Source: Taenia hydatigena
Lineage: Eukaryota; Platyhelminthes; Cestoda; Cyclophyllidea; Taeniidae
Length of the DNA stretch: 64,000 nt
Assembly (NCBI GenBank): GCA_036345935.2
Contig: JADWOT020000002.1
Coordinates: 11,563,646 to 11,627,645, forward strand
Direction of reading: 5' to 3'
Part shown: positions 1 through 10,966 of the stretch, piece by piece
How the letters are laid out: each line of letters opens with the position of its first letter
Numbering within the stretch: position 1 is the stretch's first letter
Made by a program: the position numbers and the translations under genes
Notes under the pieces: model-generated
Databases searched by the model: none
The model's input: the letters and a program-made list of their open reading frames with translations, nothing else
What the model was told of the DNA's origin: nothing

Positions 1-171
1 ACCCCACTAACCAATCAGATTCTCAGGAATAGGCAGTGTAAGCGTGCATCTTTGCTGAAGGTGGATTACTTTAGGCCTTGTTCTTACAGTGTTCCACACG
101 AGCCCTTCAAATGTAACAAAAGGAGGCGTGTATGCAACAGCTTCCACCCGTGCAAGGTTAGGGGGCACTAG
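1..171 (+). CDS. C-terminal part of an unrecognised Cys-rich protein (5' cut by window edge)
   Basis: An open frame enters from base 1 and runs 56 codons to a TAG at 169-171. It holds five cysteines spaced about 15, 13, 7 and 6 residues apart and a basic stretch (CNKRRRVC), and it ends in CKVRGH. Such spacing suits a small disulfide-bonded extracellular domain, but no family was recognised. A canonical AATAAA lies 57 bases after the stop, as expected for a last exon. The true exon start is outside the window, so the upstream part and any signal peptide cannot be judged. It could be a chance frame; the cysteine density and the poly(A) signal are the only support. Confidence 0.35.
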   Translation, partial: TPLTNQILRNRQCKRASLLKVDYFRPCSYSVPHEPFKCNKRRRVCNSFHPCKVRGH

Positions 172-227
172 TTACTCTAGTGGAGCCCTACCACAACTTG
201 CAAAACCGTGTTTGGTGGCTGTAATGG

Positions 228-233
228 AATAAA
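228..233 (+). promoter_or_regulatory. poly(A) signal AATAAA
   Basis: AATAAA lies 57 bases after the stop of the partial Cys-rich frame and would serve as its cleavage/polyadenylation signal. Confidence 0.3.
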
Positions 234-1729
234 AATTTAAATTACGCGTGTTGCGTTGATTTCCTCCGTAGCTACATACTACTCAAGACAACTGACAAAT
301 CCAGAGATGCTGATGTAGTTGCTGATGGAAAGCACTGGAGATGCTGTGTTCAGCCCCTCTAACTGTTTCCTTCTTGTACTTTTTCGATTAACTTTGATCA
401 ACTCCTACAGATTTTGGATACTGCAACTGAAGTAGAATGGTTGACATGTAAGCAATCCACTTTCTCTTGCAAAATGTCCTTCAGACATCGCAGCTGCCAG
501 ATTTTGCGGATATGGGGAGGTGAAATTATGCTTCATCGTAGTGAGGTGTAATTAGCTGGTTCTCTTCACTCTTTAATTCGAGTCAACTGTTCAGGCTTTG
601 GACGAGGAGACTTTGACTAGATTGCGATCCTGCAGACTAGACCAACCCGTTACCCTGACCGCATGGTTGAAAACCCATTGGGCTATGAAACGTTAGGGCA
701 AAATCGTCAGTTCGAGATGATTCCAACTAATAATTGAATGCTTGCTAACTGGTCAGAGTGCTAACCTGCCTACTAACCACCTGCTAGATGGTACTAGCAA
801 ATTGCATTCTCGGTTAAAAATGAAGCTGAGCGATGGTCAGACCTATAACGCAAAATCGATGTCAATCATGCGAAGTTTTCGCTCTCTTCATGCCTTTGAA
901 AGTCTCGGCAAAAAACGCGATGTCACTTTATCGTGTCGCAAAGAATTCTATCCCAACGGTGGCAAGGAAGCCAAGTAGCACAATGTGCAATTTACTCGCT
1001 ATTGGCCTTCCATCCAAATTAATTGGTGTGATCTTAGTATGACGGTAGCCTTTGTTGTAAGTGGCGCTTGTGATTTCGGCGAGGCTCTTGTGCGTTCCTC
1101 TGGCTACCAGAACCTCACTTCCAAATATTTTGTGATGAATTAATTTCCATTTTAATGGCTGCTTTCAGCAGGTCGTCCTTTCTTGCAGATAAGTTTTACT
1201 TCGCTGGACTTGTTTGAAACGATCTCCTTCACCAAGCGATCGTCAATCGTTTATTGGTCCTTTGACGAAAAAATGAAACCATATGTGAGCTAAAAGAGCT
1301 ATCAGACAGCTGAAAAAGAATGCTGCCAATCATGAAGCAGGATTGAGCTGCAAAAACGAAAAAATTTATGAAGTCACAACCTTTTTACCTCATTTACCAT
1401 TTTTGCCTGTAATTTATCCGCGATTCGATTCGCAAACTGCACACCGTCTCCTATCAGACAAAGCAGCCTCGCTAAAGTTGATCAACTCATATCAGCGACA
1501 GCTCTACTGCCACCACCGGCAGATTGGTACAACACTGTCTTTATATCAGACTGCCCAAAGTCTCGTTAAAGTCCTACTCGATCACTCATTCAAATCACTT
1601 TAGTTAGACTGTCCGCTCCTGATTCGCAATAAGATCACGACAAATAGCCACATGACTTACAATTTGACGAATGTGGAATAAATAATTGGAACTAATGGAT
1701 AGATTTACAAGAACAATGAGCGTCTCAAA
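234..1729. other. no supported gene
   Basis: Only short frames without good splice sites were seen. An 86-codon plus-strand frame at 1343-1603 has no recognisable motif and was not called. TTTATT at about 1250 could be a minus-strand poly(A) signal for the E2 gene, but it is far from the stop. Confidence 0.3.
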
Positions 1730-1999
1730 TCAACGCACCATGGGGTCAAGGAGAACGAGATTTTTCGTTTCACGATTCTTTGCACAAAATTGACTGACAT
1801 CCGAGAGCAAACGACCCACACTGATTCGCCACGGTGGAATGGAAATGCCCGCCATTGAGAGGTCTACAATCTGCTGTGGTGCGAATCTAATGGGCCATCG
1901 AGTCTGACGGAATATCCACTTCCAACGCGGAGCTAGATCCAGATTAATCAACTCTCTCATTGTTCTGGTTTCATAGTTGCAATATGTGCAGTCTCTCAT
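1730..1999 (-). CDS. unassigned open frame just downstream of the E2 gene
   Basis: This is an 89-codon frame beginning at an ATG 32 bases after the E2 stop codon on the same strand. The composition looks protein-like (several Trp, Pro and Arg; RWKWIFRQTRWPIRF), but no family was recognised and no splice partner was found. It may be E2 3' UTR, a separate small gene, or chance. Confidence 0.2.
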   Translation of the reverse strand: MRDCTYCNYETRTMRELINLDLAPRWKWIFRQTRWPIRFAPQQIVDLSMAGISIPPWRISVGRLLSDVSQFCAKNRETKNLVLLDPMVR

Positions 2000-2031
2000 T
2001 AAAGGATAAGGTTCGTATTTTGCCGTATATG

Positions 2032-4857
2032 TTACGGATGATGCAGATGAAGGATTCGCACTCTCCTGTTAGCAGGTTCGCTTGAATAGCTGCATTCGTT
2101 ATCCGTGAATGCTGAAACCATGTCCGCCTCGTTGTCAGGCGTCTCGCTATGCGTTTCTAATCTAGGCTCGTCAATGTCGTCAGATGATTTTTCAAATGCT
2201 ATGGCAGCGTCTTCGCAATCAGACGATTCCTCGTCGAAAAGGCGCCCGATGCCTTCGCTTTCACCATCGCTATCACCATCAGCGTCCAGGAAGCAGGTGA
2301 AGTTTGCACCGTGCCGTTCGCCCTCAAAGAAAATTCGACTAAAGAGGTTGTTTATGCCCTGACCATCTAGTATCGACCACACGCAAATGTCGGCAGTTAA
2401 TGTATTGTCGACGAGTTTTTCATTCTCAAACAAATTGTCAAATTCCAGAGAGGGGATGTATGATGGATAGGAGTAGTAGGAGGGGCAGGGATTCGTAGGG
2501 AAGGAGTACCATGGACAAGTGCTGGATGTTTGCCTGGAATCTGAATGGATCTGGTTGTCTCGCAAGACATTGCCGGTAAAGAGGGTGTCGTAGAGTTGGC
2601 CCAATTCGTTTTTATGATGTTCGCTTCCCACATTTTCAATAAAATAGAAAACGGAACTCCTATTTGTGCTTCCGTTGCTATCTGGTTCCCAAATTACAAC
2701 ACGTTGGCATGCAGTGCCATGTGTAGTGTACTTGCGATCGTAAAGAATCCAAGTTTGGTCATCATCCTGAGCATCTATGGAATAGCGAATTTTCGCAAAA
2801 GACGGGACAGTTTCTGATGTGGCAATTGACAATTCATCAAACACATCCAAATTGGACTTCTAAAATGTTAAGCATGCTTATGAGGATGTACAAGCGTTGA
2901 AGCATTTAATCTTCCTACGGAATTAACACAGTTAAGGCTTAGTAGTCAGGTTGACGTATGGCATTAATTGCATGGTTTTGCCAGTCCCATAAGCCCTTGC
3001 TAGAATCAAGCTTATTTGCCTGTCAACAGGTTTGACCTACCTCATCTTCCAAGGCGGAGCCGTCAGCGGAGACACCAATTTTCAAGTCATTTTCTTGATC
3101 GGCCTCGCTCAACTTGTCTTCCTTTTCCAGTTCTCTTGCCTTCACCTCAGCCTCAAATTCTTCCGGCTCATCCACCTCCTCTTCGCGGGTCGGCAGACAG
3201 CGATTGGCGCGGGCCCACTCACACCACGCGGTGTTGGGCGTGGAACGGTGTCCATTGACAGGCAGTCCAGCAAGCAGACGCGCCGTCTTTGAAGGTAGTT
3301 GCTCTGGCTTCTCGAGCGTCCCAATGGAGTTGTTAGCGGAGTTGAAGTTGGATTGCTCGATCAGGTATAGCATTGCCTTCACCACATCCAACAGGCTGTG
3401 GCAGCTGCACATGTAGACGGAAAACTTGTTAATAAGCGAAAAGATGGATTTTGCTCTTGCTCAAATGCGGTTAATGCACGCCAATCTATCCACCACTTTG
3501 AATGGACAGCATTTAAACACGATGAGGGTTTGCATGCACGGACAATGGTTCTCGAGTATCATGCACCAAGTGTAAGGCTCCGTGCCTTTTGTGGTCTCCG
3601 GGTACATTACAGCCTCCTCAAACTTGCATCCCGTTTAATCAGCCATAGAGAGTGCGTACTCTATATATATTTTGCAAAGTCATTCCATCCATCTGCTATG
3701 CTTCCATATTCACATATGTTATTTGCTGCTAACGAATCGTGCAATGTTAGGAAACGACTTGCCTTTGCCACTCGCTGAGGAGACTGAGACATATTAATCC
3801 GCTTATTGAATAGATGTTGGGATGAAATATGGGAGAAATGAAGGTCACTTCAGGAACGCTCCTTGGATAAGAGGAAGTACGCTTGATCTAAATGAAGCCA
3901 AGCGAAGATCTTCAACACAGTGATGGGAGCTGTGGTTGATCTGAATTGATAGTTGGAATGAAGAGCAAAGTATCCGCAAACGTTGTCGAAGGGTCGACTT
4001 CTAGTGTGCGGCCTTCTCTCTAGATTACTTGACCACCACAATGCACTATAAAGACCAGCTATTCACGGCGACTTTTGCAACAAACAGTGCGTCAAAACAT
4101 GTTGAGGTGAGTTCAGCGAAAGTACATTTTGTGTGATCCATGCTTAGTCCCAAAGAAACAGCTTAAACCCAAGCATTTGCGTACGATATTTGCCTTATGA
4201 GGTGCTAATTGTCGTCTATCATCATTGTCCATAATTCGCAAAAGCACTTGCTTATGCGAGTCGTTCAGTACCAAGATGAGTAGGGGTTTGAGGCAGGCTC
4301 TCGTGGCAAGTACGCATTCAAGGGTGATTGCAGGTGATTGGCATCAACGAGGCGCACTAAACTCGCAAGATAATTGTGCGAATGCACCAAAGAATGTGAA
4401 ACCACACGACAAGAAGTCGAAGGCAATTAGCTGTCGTACGCAGCAGAAAGAATTATTGCGCAACCTAAATCATATCCTTTACACCAAACTGCCTTACGTT
4501 TTTGCTGCTCTTGATGGGGTGATTCAATATCCTGAGAAGGTTTTTGGTAAACCCTAAAACGATGGTAACCTTCCTTTGCAAGCACTACTAAATACATCCA
4601 TGTTGCTCCAAAAATGCGGCAGCATCATCAAAAATGTGGTAGTTGAGAAATAAGGAGATGCGTAAGTCATGTAAGGCACTTACATTCAAAATGAATTCGG
4701 CATGTGCGTTGCAGCTAGATTTGGGTCGTAGTAATACCCTAAAAGACATCTCGTCGATTCCTGCTATGGTTGCCCGACCATCTGTTGAGGTTTTAATGGT
4801 CCTGTAGAGTTGCTGCAGGTCCTTGAAGAAGGTGCGCTGAGTTGTGGAACGTGACAT
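2032..4857 (-). CDS. E2 ubiquitin-conjugating enzyme (UBC fold) with long acidic tail; 4 exons
   Basis: E2 enzymes carry ubiquitin or a ubiquitin-like protein as a thioester on a catalytic Cys and pass it to targets with E3 ligases. Exons (minus strand): 4857-4684, 3887-3763, 3404-3041 and 2859-2032. All phases join without error to give 496 aa. Visible features: N-terminal helix (FFKDLQQLYRTI, about residues 10-21), a strand (EMSFRVLLRP), YPRSVPEVTF, the E2 signature HPN at about 80-82, catalytic Cys at about 91 in GLICLSLL, then SEWQ and the helix LLDVVKAMLYL with an FNSANN loop. The last ~350 residues are Glu/Asp/Ser-rich and probably disordered. Intron 2 uses a GC donor (AG|GCAAGT). ICLSLL resembles NEDD8-type E2s, but the E2 class is not settled. 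The ATG at 4857 directly follows a possible acceptor (CCCAG), so an upstream exon is possible. Confidence 0.78.
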
Positions 4858-5303
4858 CTGGGGGATGGGAAAGCGATCAAGGTGAATAGGACTATTTGAT
4901 TAAAATGGAAACACCATCCAGCAGACACCGCGTAAATGGCAATGAAAACTGTCTTCCGTCGCCTCATTCTCTCCATGACACTTGTATCTCAAGCAAAAAT
5001 GCATTTAAGAACTCCTAAACACAGCACAGGCGTGCTCATGAAAATGGTTCGTGTTGGAACGTCAGTTAACTAGGACACACAATAATTATTCTTTGAAAAG
5101 CGCAAAAAAGATAAATGAAAAGGAGCATTGCAAATGTCTACAAGAAAAAGGGGAAACATTTTGAACATTTTGTGGTAAGCCCATGCATGCATGCGGGAAA
5201 TCGAGGCTAAAGCTGCCGACTAGGATCTCACATAGGCTGCTAATGATAAGGTTGAGAAAATAGACCTTCTAGTTTCCCATAATGAAGAACTAAATTCAAA
5301 AGG

Positions 5304-6710
5304 TTAGGGAACATACGGTGTTGTAATTAATGGTTGCAGTGAATAGTCAGAGGAAAGCACCAACTCACTAAAGAATGACTGCGCGTTTTCAGCGCGTATA
5401 AGCATGGTGCGAAATGCCTTCAAGGTCAAATTGGGCCAATCAACGCTTAGTGTCTGCTTAGTTTGACGGATTCCGTCGTCACTATTCGCTGTCGCAACGG
5501 TCGCCAACAGCACCAGCTTCTGGTTGGTGGACTTGCCAAAGCGCCTGTCGTGTGGGTTGTGGATGGGTGATTGCGAGTGTGTTTGCTTCTCGATTACTGC
5601 CCGAGTTGCTTGAATGGGCAGGTGGAAGCAATCTATGAAGAAGGGATATTGAACACATAAGTGGGTCGCACGACATGATGAAGAGTCCTAAATGCTTTAA
5701 CAGGCATAGCGAATTTAACGTCCCGCTGTGTAACAGCGTCACCAATCTCAGAGTAACAAGAAGATAAATATGAGTTGATTTGACTTTGTGACTATTTTAA
5801 CGTAAGGCGGACACAGAGCTAATGAATATGGGACAATGAACATAACCTTAAGGCAAATTAGGAAATACACACCCAAAACAAATACAAAGACTTTCGTGCA
5901 TATTCTGCAGCATAATTTCACTCAAAAAACCACGAAGCTCAACCAGATGGAGTTGAGGGCACGAACTGTAGTGAAGTTTGAGAACGGACTGAAGGAGAGC
6001 GCATCCACCAACTGCAGCAGAAGTGTGTCTGCAAATGTTTCCTTTGAGTGACTCAGGCCAGATGAGGGTTATTTCGAACCACTCTGCACCAATTGAATGG
6101 TTTCGATGGAAGGATGGTTGGTAATGAGCGAACCAATTCGATATTAGCTAGTCTGCGTATGGCTGTAGGTTAGGTTCCACAGTATGCCTTATTCTGCTAC
6201 GTACACGTGTCTCAGGTAGTGGAAACGCAAATGGTGGCGTTCAACCGCACCATTTAGTGTGAAGACGAAATCATCCACCAGTGCTAACGACAAGCTCACA
6301 ATTCCACGCCCGGTGTCTGCCAGAATGTCTGAAAGTGGGAGTCTGGTCAGTGGGAATTAGAGGAGGAGGAAGAGGCTTGTCGAGTTGGGGTTGTGCGAAT
6401 GTGTGGCTGTAGAGTGACGTGCTTCACCACACGGTTTGTGTGCTGAGATTGTCTTCTCAAGTCTCTAGTGCATTGCACCATCACAGGCAATGGTGGCATC
6501 ACTTCCAACAAGGCGGAATTCGTGTGCTTCCCACTTGAGCATTGGTGTACGAGAAGACGGTATGTTTGAAGTGTTCACTTAAGGTCACCCACCAGGCCTC
6601 ATCACACTCCAGCTGTAGGGCGGTGATTGACTGGCGAGGGTGGCGGCAACTCCACGTAATTCATCAGCATCGCCAAAGATGTGACTTCAGCTTGGGAAGT
6701 GCGAATTCCG
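5304..6710 (-). CDS. several exons of one unrecognised gene (3' part)
   Basis: Four coding stretches lie in order on the minus strand. About 6650-6560 reads IFGDADELRGVAATLASQ. 6328 to about 6200 reads DILADTGRGIVSLSLALVDD and on to RFHYLRHV. 6028-5944 reads TLLLQLVDALSFSPFSNF and on. 5632-5304 contains KLVLLATVATANSDDGIRQT and ends PYVP-stop. Acceptors at 6328, 6028 and 5632 are good (TTTCAG, TTTGCAG, TTCATAG), and 5944 has a GT donor. The phases of neighbouring stretches do not all match, so a small exon is probably missing between them. No domain was recognised; the sequence is helix-rich and probably intracellular. The gene ends about 450 bases upstream of the E2 gene on the same strand, so it is a neighbour, not an operon partner. 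Confidence 0.45.
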
Positions 6711-7447
6711 ATGCTACTTCTCCAAGTAGCACATTGAAATGAGTGTTGTGTAACACTTTAGAATAGTTGTCCAAGTGCTGCTGATAAGTATTGGAATGCA
6801 GGAGCATGAATGAACACGCTCTTATTTAGTGGAAGCAGCAGCGATTCCTTAAGTGTTCTTTGGGAGATAAAGCGGATCTCATGTGAAAAGTTGGTTGGGT
6901 TGTAACAGATTGGGGGGCCATTTCATGTGCTTGACTAAGGGGATCATTGCCTAGTAATGAGTTATACACTTTTCAAAAAGTGCAGTCTACGGCGTTTCAG
7001 ACAATCAAGGAAAGCAAAGCGTTGGTGTTTCCACGCCTCGCGTAATGCATTCTAACACTACGTAGATTTCGTCCCCTAACAGTTTACTCTACCACTGATC
7101 TCGTCTTAGTTTCTGAGACAAGTCACACAAAACATCCACAGGTAAGAAGCGTGAGTACTACTAACCATTATTTTAATGGATTAGTGGACGTTGAGGCAAG
7201 TGTCCATTTAGGAGTGTGTATGGTTTACGTGGATGGAGTGGGTGGTTTGTGCGCAGAAATATTCCACGAGACAAATATTACTTCATATGCATTGAATTCA
7301 TGCCCTGAACCGAATGCATTGAATGAATTCTTCAGGGTAAATAAGACGCTCTGAGGATTATACGGCAGCAGGCCAATATTTCGATTGGAAAGTGTTTCGT
7401 AAACATGTGTTGAATCTCATGGGTTCGACATCACTTCTGGCCTTTAG
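6711..7447. other. no supported gene
   Basis: A 67-codon plus-strand frame at 7151-7354 shows no motif or splice sites. No repeat was recognised. Confidence 0.25.
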
Positions 7448-7547
7448 AGTCTGCCCATTTGTGGAGGCCGTGGCGAAGTTCGGTCATGTTTTCTGTGCGA
7501 CCAATCCTGACACGCAGAATAAGCGCCTACTTTCTATTAATAAATAG
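7448..7547 (+). CDS. candidate last exon of an unrecognised gene
   Basis: After the acceptor TGGCCTTTAG, 32 codons follow one leading base: VCPFVEAVAKFGHVFCATNP, then DTQNKRLLSINK and TAG. AATAAA (7539-7544) overlaps the stop region. The composition looks coding. Upstream exons were not found, so the gene is only partly seen. Confidence 0.35.
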
Positions 7548-9329
7548 CAATCAAGCTAAACGAAGTGCACCGCAACTTTTACATCGCCGACTATTACGTG
7601 CCCCTTCGCAGTACCGTTCAACGTCTTTTGGGTTGGTATGACATTGGATTCTGGTGGTTTGGCGATACCCATACTCGAAGGCCATTCGTACTCATACGGT
7701 TTTTCCTTTAGCTTTTCTCTATGAGCAAAACAATTGGTTGGGTGAAATTGGGTTCAGTGTTAATATTTGCTCATTAACTATCCCCAGTACGATGTCCATT
7801 CACCCCGTTATGATATTGTTGAGATGAAAATGCATGCATTTATCTAGAAGTCGGCTGATTGAAGCGGAAAAGTGCCACTTTCAACTGCGTTCACACATGC
7901 TTAATGAAAACCAAAACTCTCATTAAAATGAGTGGCAGAATGGACTTTGAATTGATCCATCTTCTAATTTGTAAGTCTATGGGATAAAAACGATCATCCA
8001 AGGACGAACAGTATCAATCGTGCCGACCCTTTTGCATCGCCAGAATACCACGAATCTCGACCCAAATGTCAACTAAATTAGAGTGAGCCGGTGTCAAGTG
8101 CTGCCGGTTAAGATTAGGAGAGATGTGGGAAGGACAGGAATTGGAGACTTACTAGTGAGACAGCCGAAGAGAAATGTTGAGGAGTTTGTGTTTTAATCCC
8201 AGATATACCGAACTCGAATTTTTACTTGATATGCGTCTGCCACTGCTCGAATTCGGGCGTTTAGTGGGTCTTAGTGCACATTAACATGCACACACACACA
8301 TCCGTATGGCTGGCTATTATTTGCCTATGGTTTTAATTTGTCATTTCTTTCTTTCCGATCGTTGATACGCACACCAGTTGACGTGGGAGTAAAACATTGA
8401 CAAAATGGCAGTAGTTCACACAAATACAGGTCTTTCAAACACAGTCAAAAGAAGGTGGTGATGCACTCGCCTTTCATCCTTCCTTCAATCCTGACTGTTA
8501 AGCATAATTGTGCAACACTTTGATGCTCTCTAATGTGCCTGTTGAAACCAGCTGCGTGAAGCGGTGGGTACATGGCATTATCTTACATAGGAAGATAAAG
8601 GGGTGATTTGCAATCTGCAATAGGGCCTGATCTCTAGCACTTACTTGTTTTTACTCATAAGTCAGAGATTTTGGTGGTCAAACCAAAGGGCAAACAACGA
8701 ATTTACTAGCCTAGTAGCGTAATAAGTAAAAGTGGGCAATTCTGCAATTCAGAATGACTAGAAGGCTGGTGCGACTGATTGTTCTCTGCAAACACCTGTC
8801 ATGAGATTGAAGCTTGGAATGCAGCCCGCTTTTGCTGTCCCACTTGACAAAACTGTGTCAAGCACAAATTGCTGTTTCTGCAAGTCACAGGGGCTGGATT
8901 ATTTATTGTTGAGCCAATGGGACCTTTGCGTATCAAATGTAAAGACTTTATGGGTGGTAGAAGTAGGCAGCGATGAGCTATCCGTACAATACGCTTATAA
9001 ACTTCTTAAATTAATGCATACTTCGACAAGTGAAGAGGACAAGCCATCTAAAAGCCAGGACGCTAGCATTCGATGAAGTAGGTTGAGCAGCGTACATTCG
9101 AATCAGCGTTTATGCAAATGCGTATGCGATGTTGAAGAAATCACTCTAGTTGTAGATCAATGAATGCACAAGCGGACAGGGCTAGAGTAGGACCATGCGA
9201 AGCCACGGTCAGTTAAGAGCGACTAAAAGTCGTGCTCCATAGATGAGGTACACTAATACGAACTTCATGCACTGGATGTAGTCGCGTACTCCTCTCATTC
9301 CTGAAAGACCTGCAAGCATCGGTGCCTTT
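7548..9329. other. mostly featureless; one weak open frame
   Basis: A 91-codon plus-strand frame (8801-9076; starts MRLKLGMQPAF, ends SKSQDASIR) is somewhat protein-like but has no motif. A short CA-rich microsatellite lies near 8289-8300. Nothing else was seen. Confidence 0.25.
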
Positions 9330-9664
9330 AAAAATAGGGCTCCTTGTGCATCTCGTTGGTCGATCGGTGTACGATTAATGAAATGACCAAGGACGTGTTG
9401 GAGACAGAGGAAAGGCTGACTGCGGATTTCCCCACTACTAAACTGCTGGCTGTACTAGCGCGGTTAAAATGGTGGATGTCAGAGCTGCTTAGCGAACTGC
9501 AGGGCAACCGTCACCTCAATCTCGACCTGCCATCGTAGAAGAGGACAAATTCATCTTGATGACGAACAATGTGAACGTTGTGCGCAGTGGTCTTGTCACC
9601 GTCAAAATCAGCCAACCATCCTTCGAAGACTTCTCTCTCACCCAGGAGGCCCATGGAACAGCTC
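9330..9664 (+). CDS. candidate coding segment with a frame change; opposite strand also open
   Basis: On the plus strand, 9330-9538 encodes a helical stretch (MTKDVLETEERLTADF, then LARLKWWMSELLSELQ). In another frame, from about 9510 to 9664, it encodes IVEEDKFILMTNNVNVVRSG and SQPSFEDFSLTQE. One missing base near 9535 would fuse the two. The minus strand of the same DNA (about 9640-9538) is also open (FEGWLADFDGDKTTAHNV), with an AG acceptor and a GT donor. Which strand is real cannot be decided by eye. No family was recognised. Confidence 0.3.
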
Positions 9665-10709
9665 TCATTTGGCAAATGTATGCCATAAATTTGTATATTA
9701 TGATTACTAAATGAACATTTCTCCAAGAGCTTTATAAAGGTTGCTTTTTCGCTGAATTTGTTCAAATGAGCAAGTTGGAATGCTCAGGTTTTATTTATTT
9801 GGCTTCACTGAAGGCATTGGTTATGTTGGAACAAGTACGGATCCTGAATAGGGGTAGAGTGATAACTGGATTGGCGCAGACATTGGTAATCTTCTGCCTT
9901 GTTGACACGCAGCACGGAAATACTTGCGACGGTGATGGCGTGGGAGCTCTCTACAATAAAGCTCTATTTTGATCACTTTTTTTGACTAGAAAAGGTTTGA
10001 GCATAATATTAGCATGGATACTGGATGCTAACAAGCCATATTTATCCCCCCCATCAGAAGGATTCCGATATTCTGTCCCATTAGGTGGGCTCACCGTGTC
10101 CGTTAGGCCTACCCATAACTTTGCATACATCAAAAAATTTTATCGTATACTCGTCTCAAAATAATGCATTTTTGGATAATTCACAGTGTGCTGAAATCAT
10201 TGACGGTAAACTTGTACACTGATCTGGCACCTTAACAAATCTCTTCATTACATGCATATGCAATAGCAACACATCAAAAATAGTGCTCCAACTCCAAAAA
10301 GGAGTTCTCTTGACCACTACTTTACGGCGAAGGCAGTGAACCATCAACGACATTTCCTCGCTCTATGCAGGTTTGACAAGTAGTGAATCACGCATCATGT
10401 GAGGAAGCGCAGCATATGAAATGCGACTTGTGATAAGGTGGATGCGTTCAGCTTGAAGCCAATTCATCTTAGCTCACAACCTGATATAGGCTAAGGATCG
10501 TGACTACTACGATGTCTTGACGCTCCTTATACTTGGTTCTGGAAAAAGATGTGCAACAAACCCCGCTGAAGCTTCGGAGCACTAGTTTCCGATCACCATC
10601 CCACACCAACCTGGTTAGAATCACCTCATTTCTTCCATTCCATTAATGATCAAACTATAGCGCCTTTGTTGCCGTTTCACACCTGTTGACTATAGTGATT
10701 GCCATTCAG
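9665..10709. other. no supported gene
   Basis: Small frames only (plus 9766-9972, minus 10156-10353), without motifs or convincing splice sites. Confidence 0.25.
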
Positions 10710-10966
10710 TGTGCAGTTCCACGACAGTCGTGCTTAGCCGGAATGGAACAAAGCTGTGCAGCACATAAAGCAACTACGCACTTTCTTTGAATGAACCGTC
10801 TCCTTGTGTATGACGTAGTCTTAGCCTTTCCCAGTATGGAAAGTGTCTCGAAGACAATGGACTGATGGTCCCGATGAATGAATATTCGCCACATTCAAAC
10901 CGCAGCAATCGCACTGCCCTCCATCAGCTTGGCAGAAAAGTGAAGCAGAAAGCGGAGTGCAAGTGA
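10710..10966 (+). CDS. two candidate Cys-containing exons of an unrecognised gene
   Basis: The first exon (10710-10790, after CCATTCAG) reads CAVPRQSCLAGMEQSCAAHK and on to a stop. The second (10835-10966, after the pyrimidine-rich TAGCCTTTCCCAG) reads YGKCLEDNGLMVPMNEYSPH, then a polar, basic tail with N-glycosylation motifs (NRS, NRT), and ends with TGA. They may be exons of one secreted protein or alternative 3' ends; the donor joining them was not found. No family was recognised. Confidence 0.33.

Noticed and set aside
4225..4557. 110-codon plus-strand frame
   Set aside because: It lies inside intron 1 of the minus-strand E2 gene, has no motif and no splice support; taken as chance.
8289..8300. 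CA microsatellite
   Set aside because: Too short to be a notable feature; a similar short run occurs near 59.72 kb.
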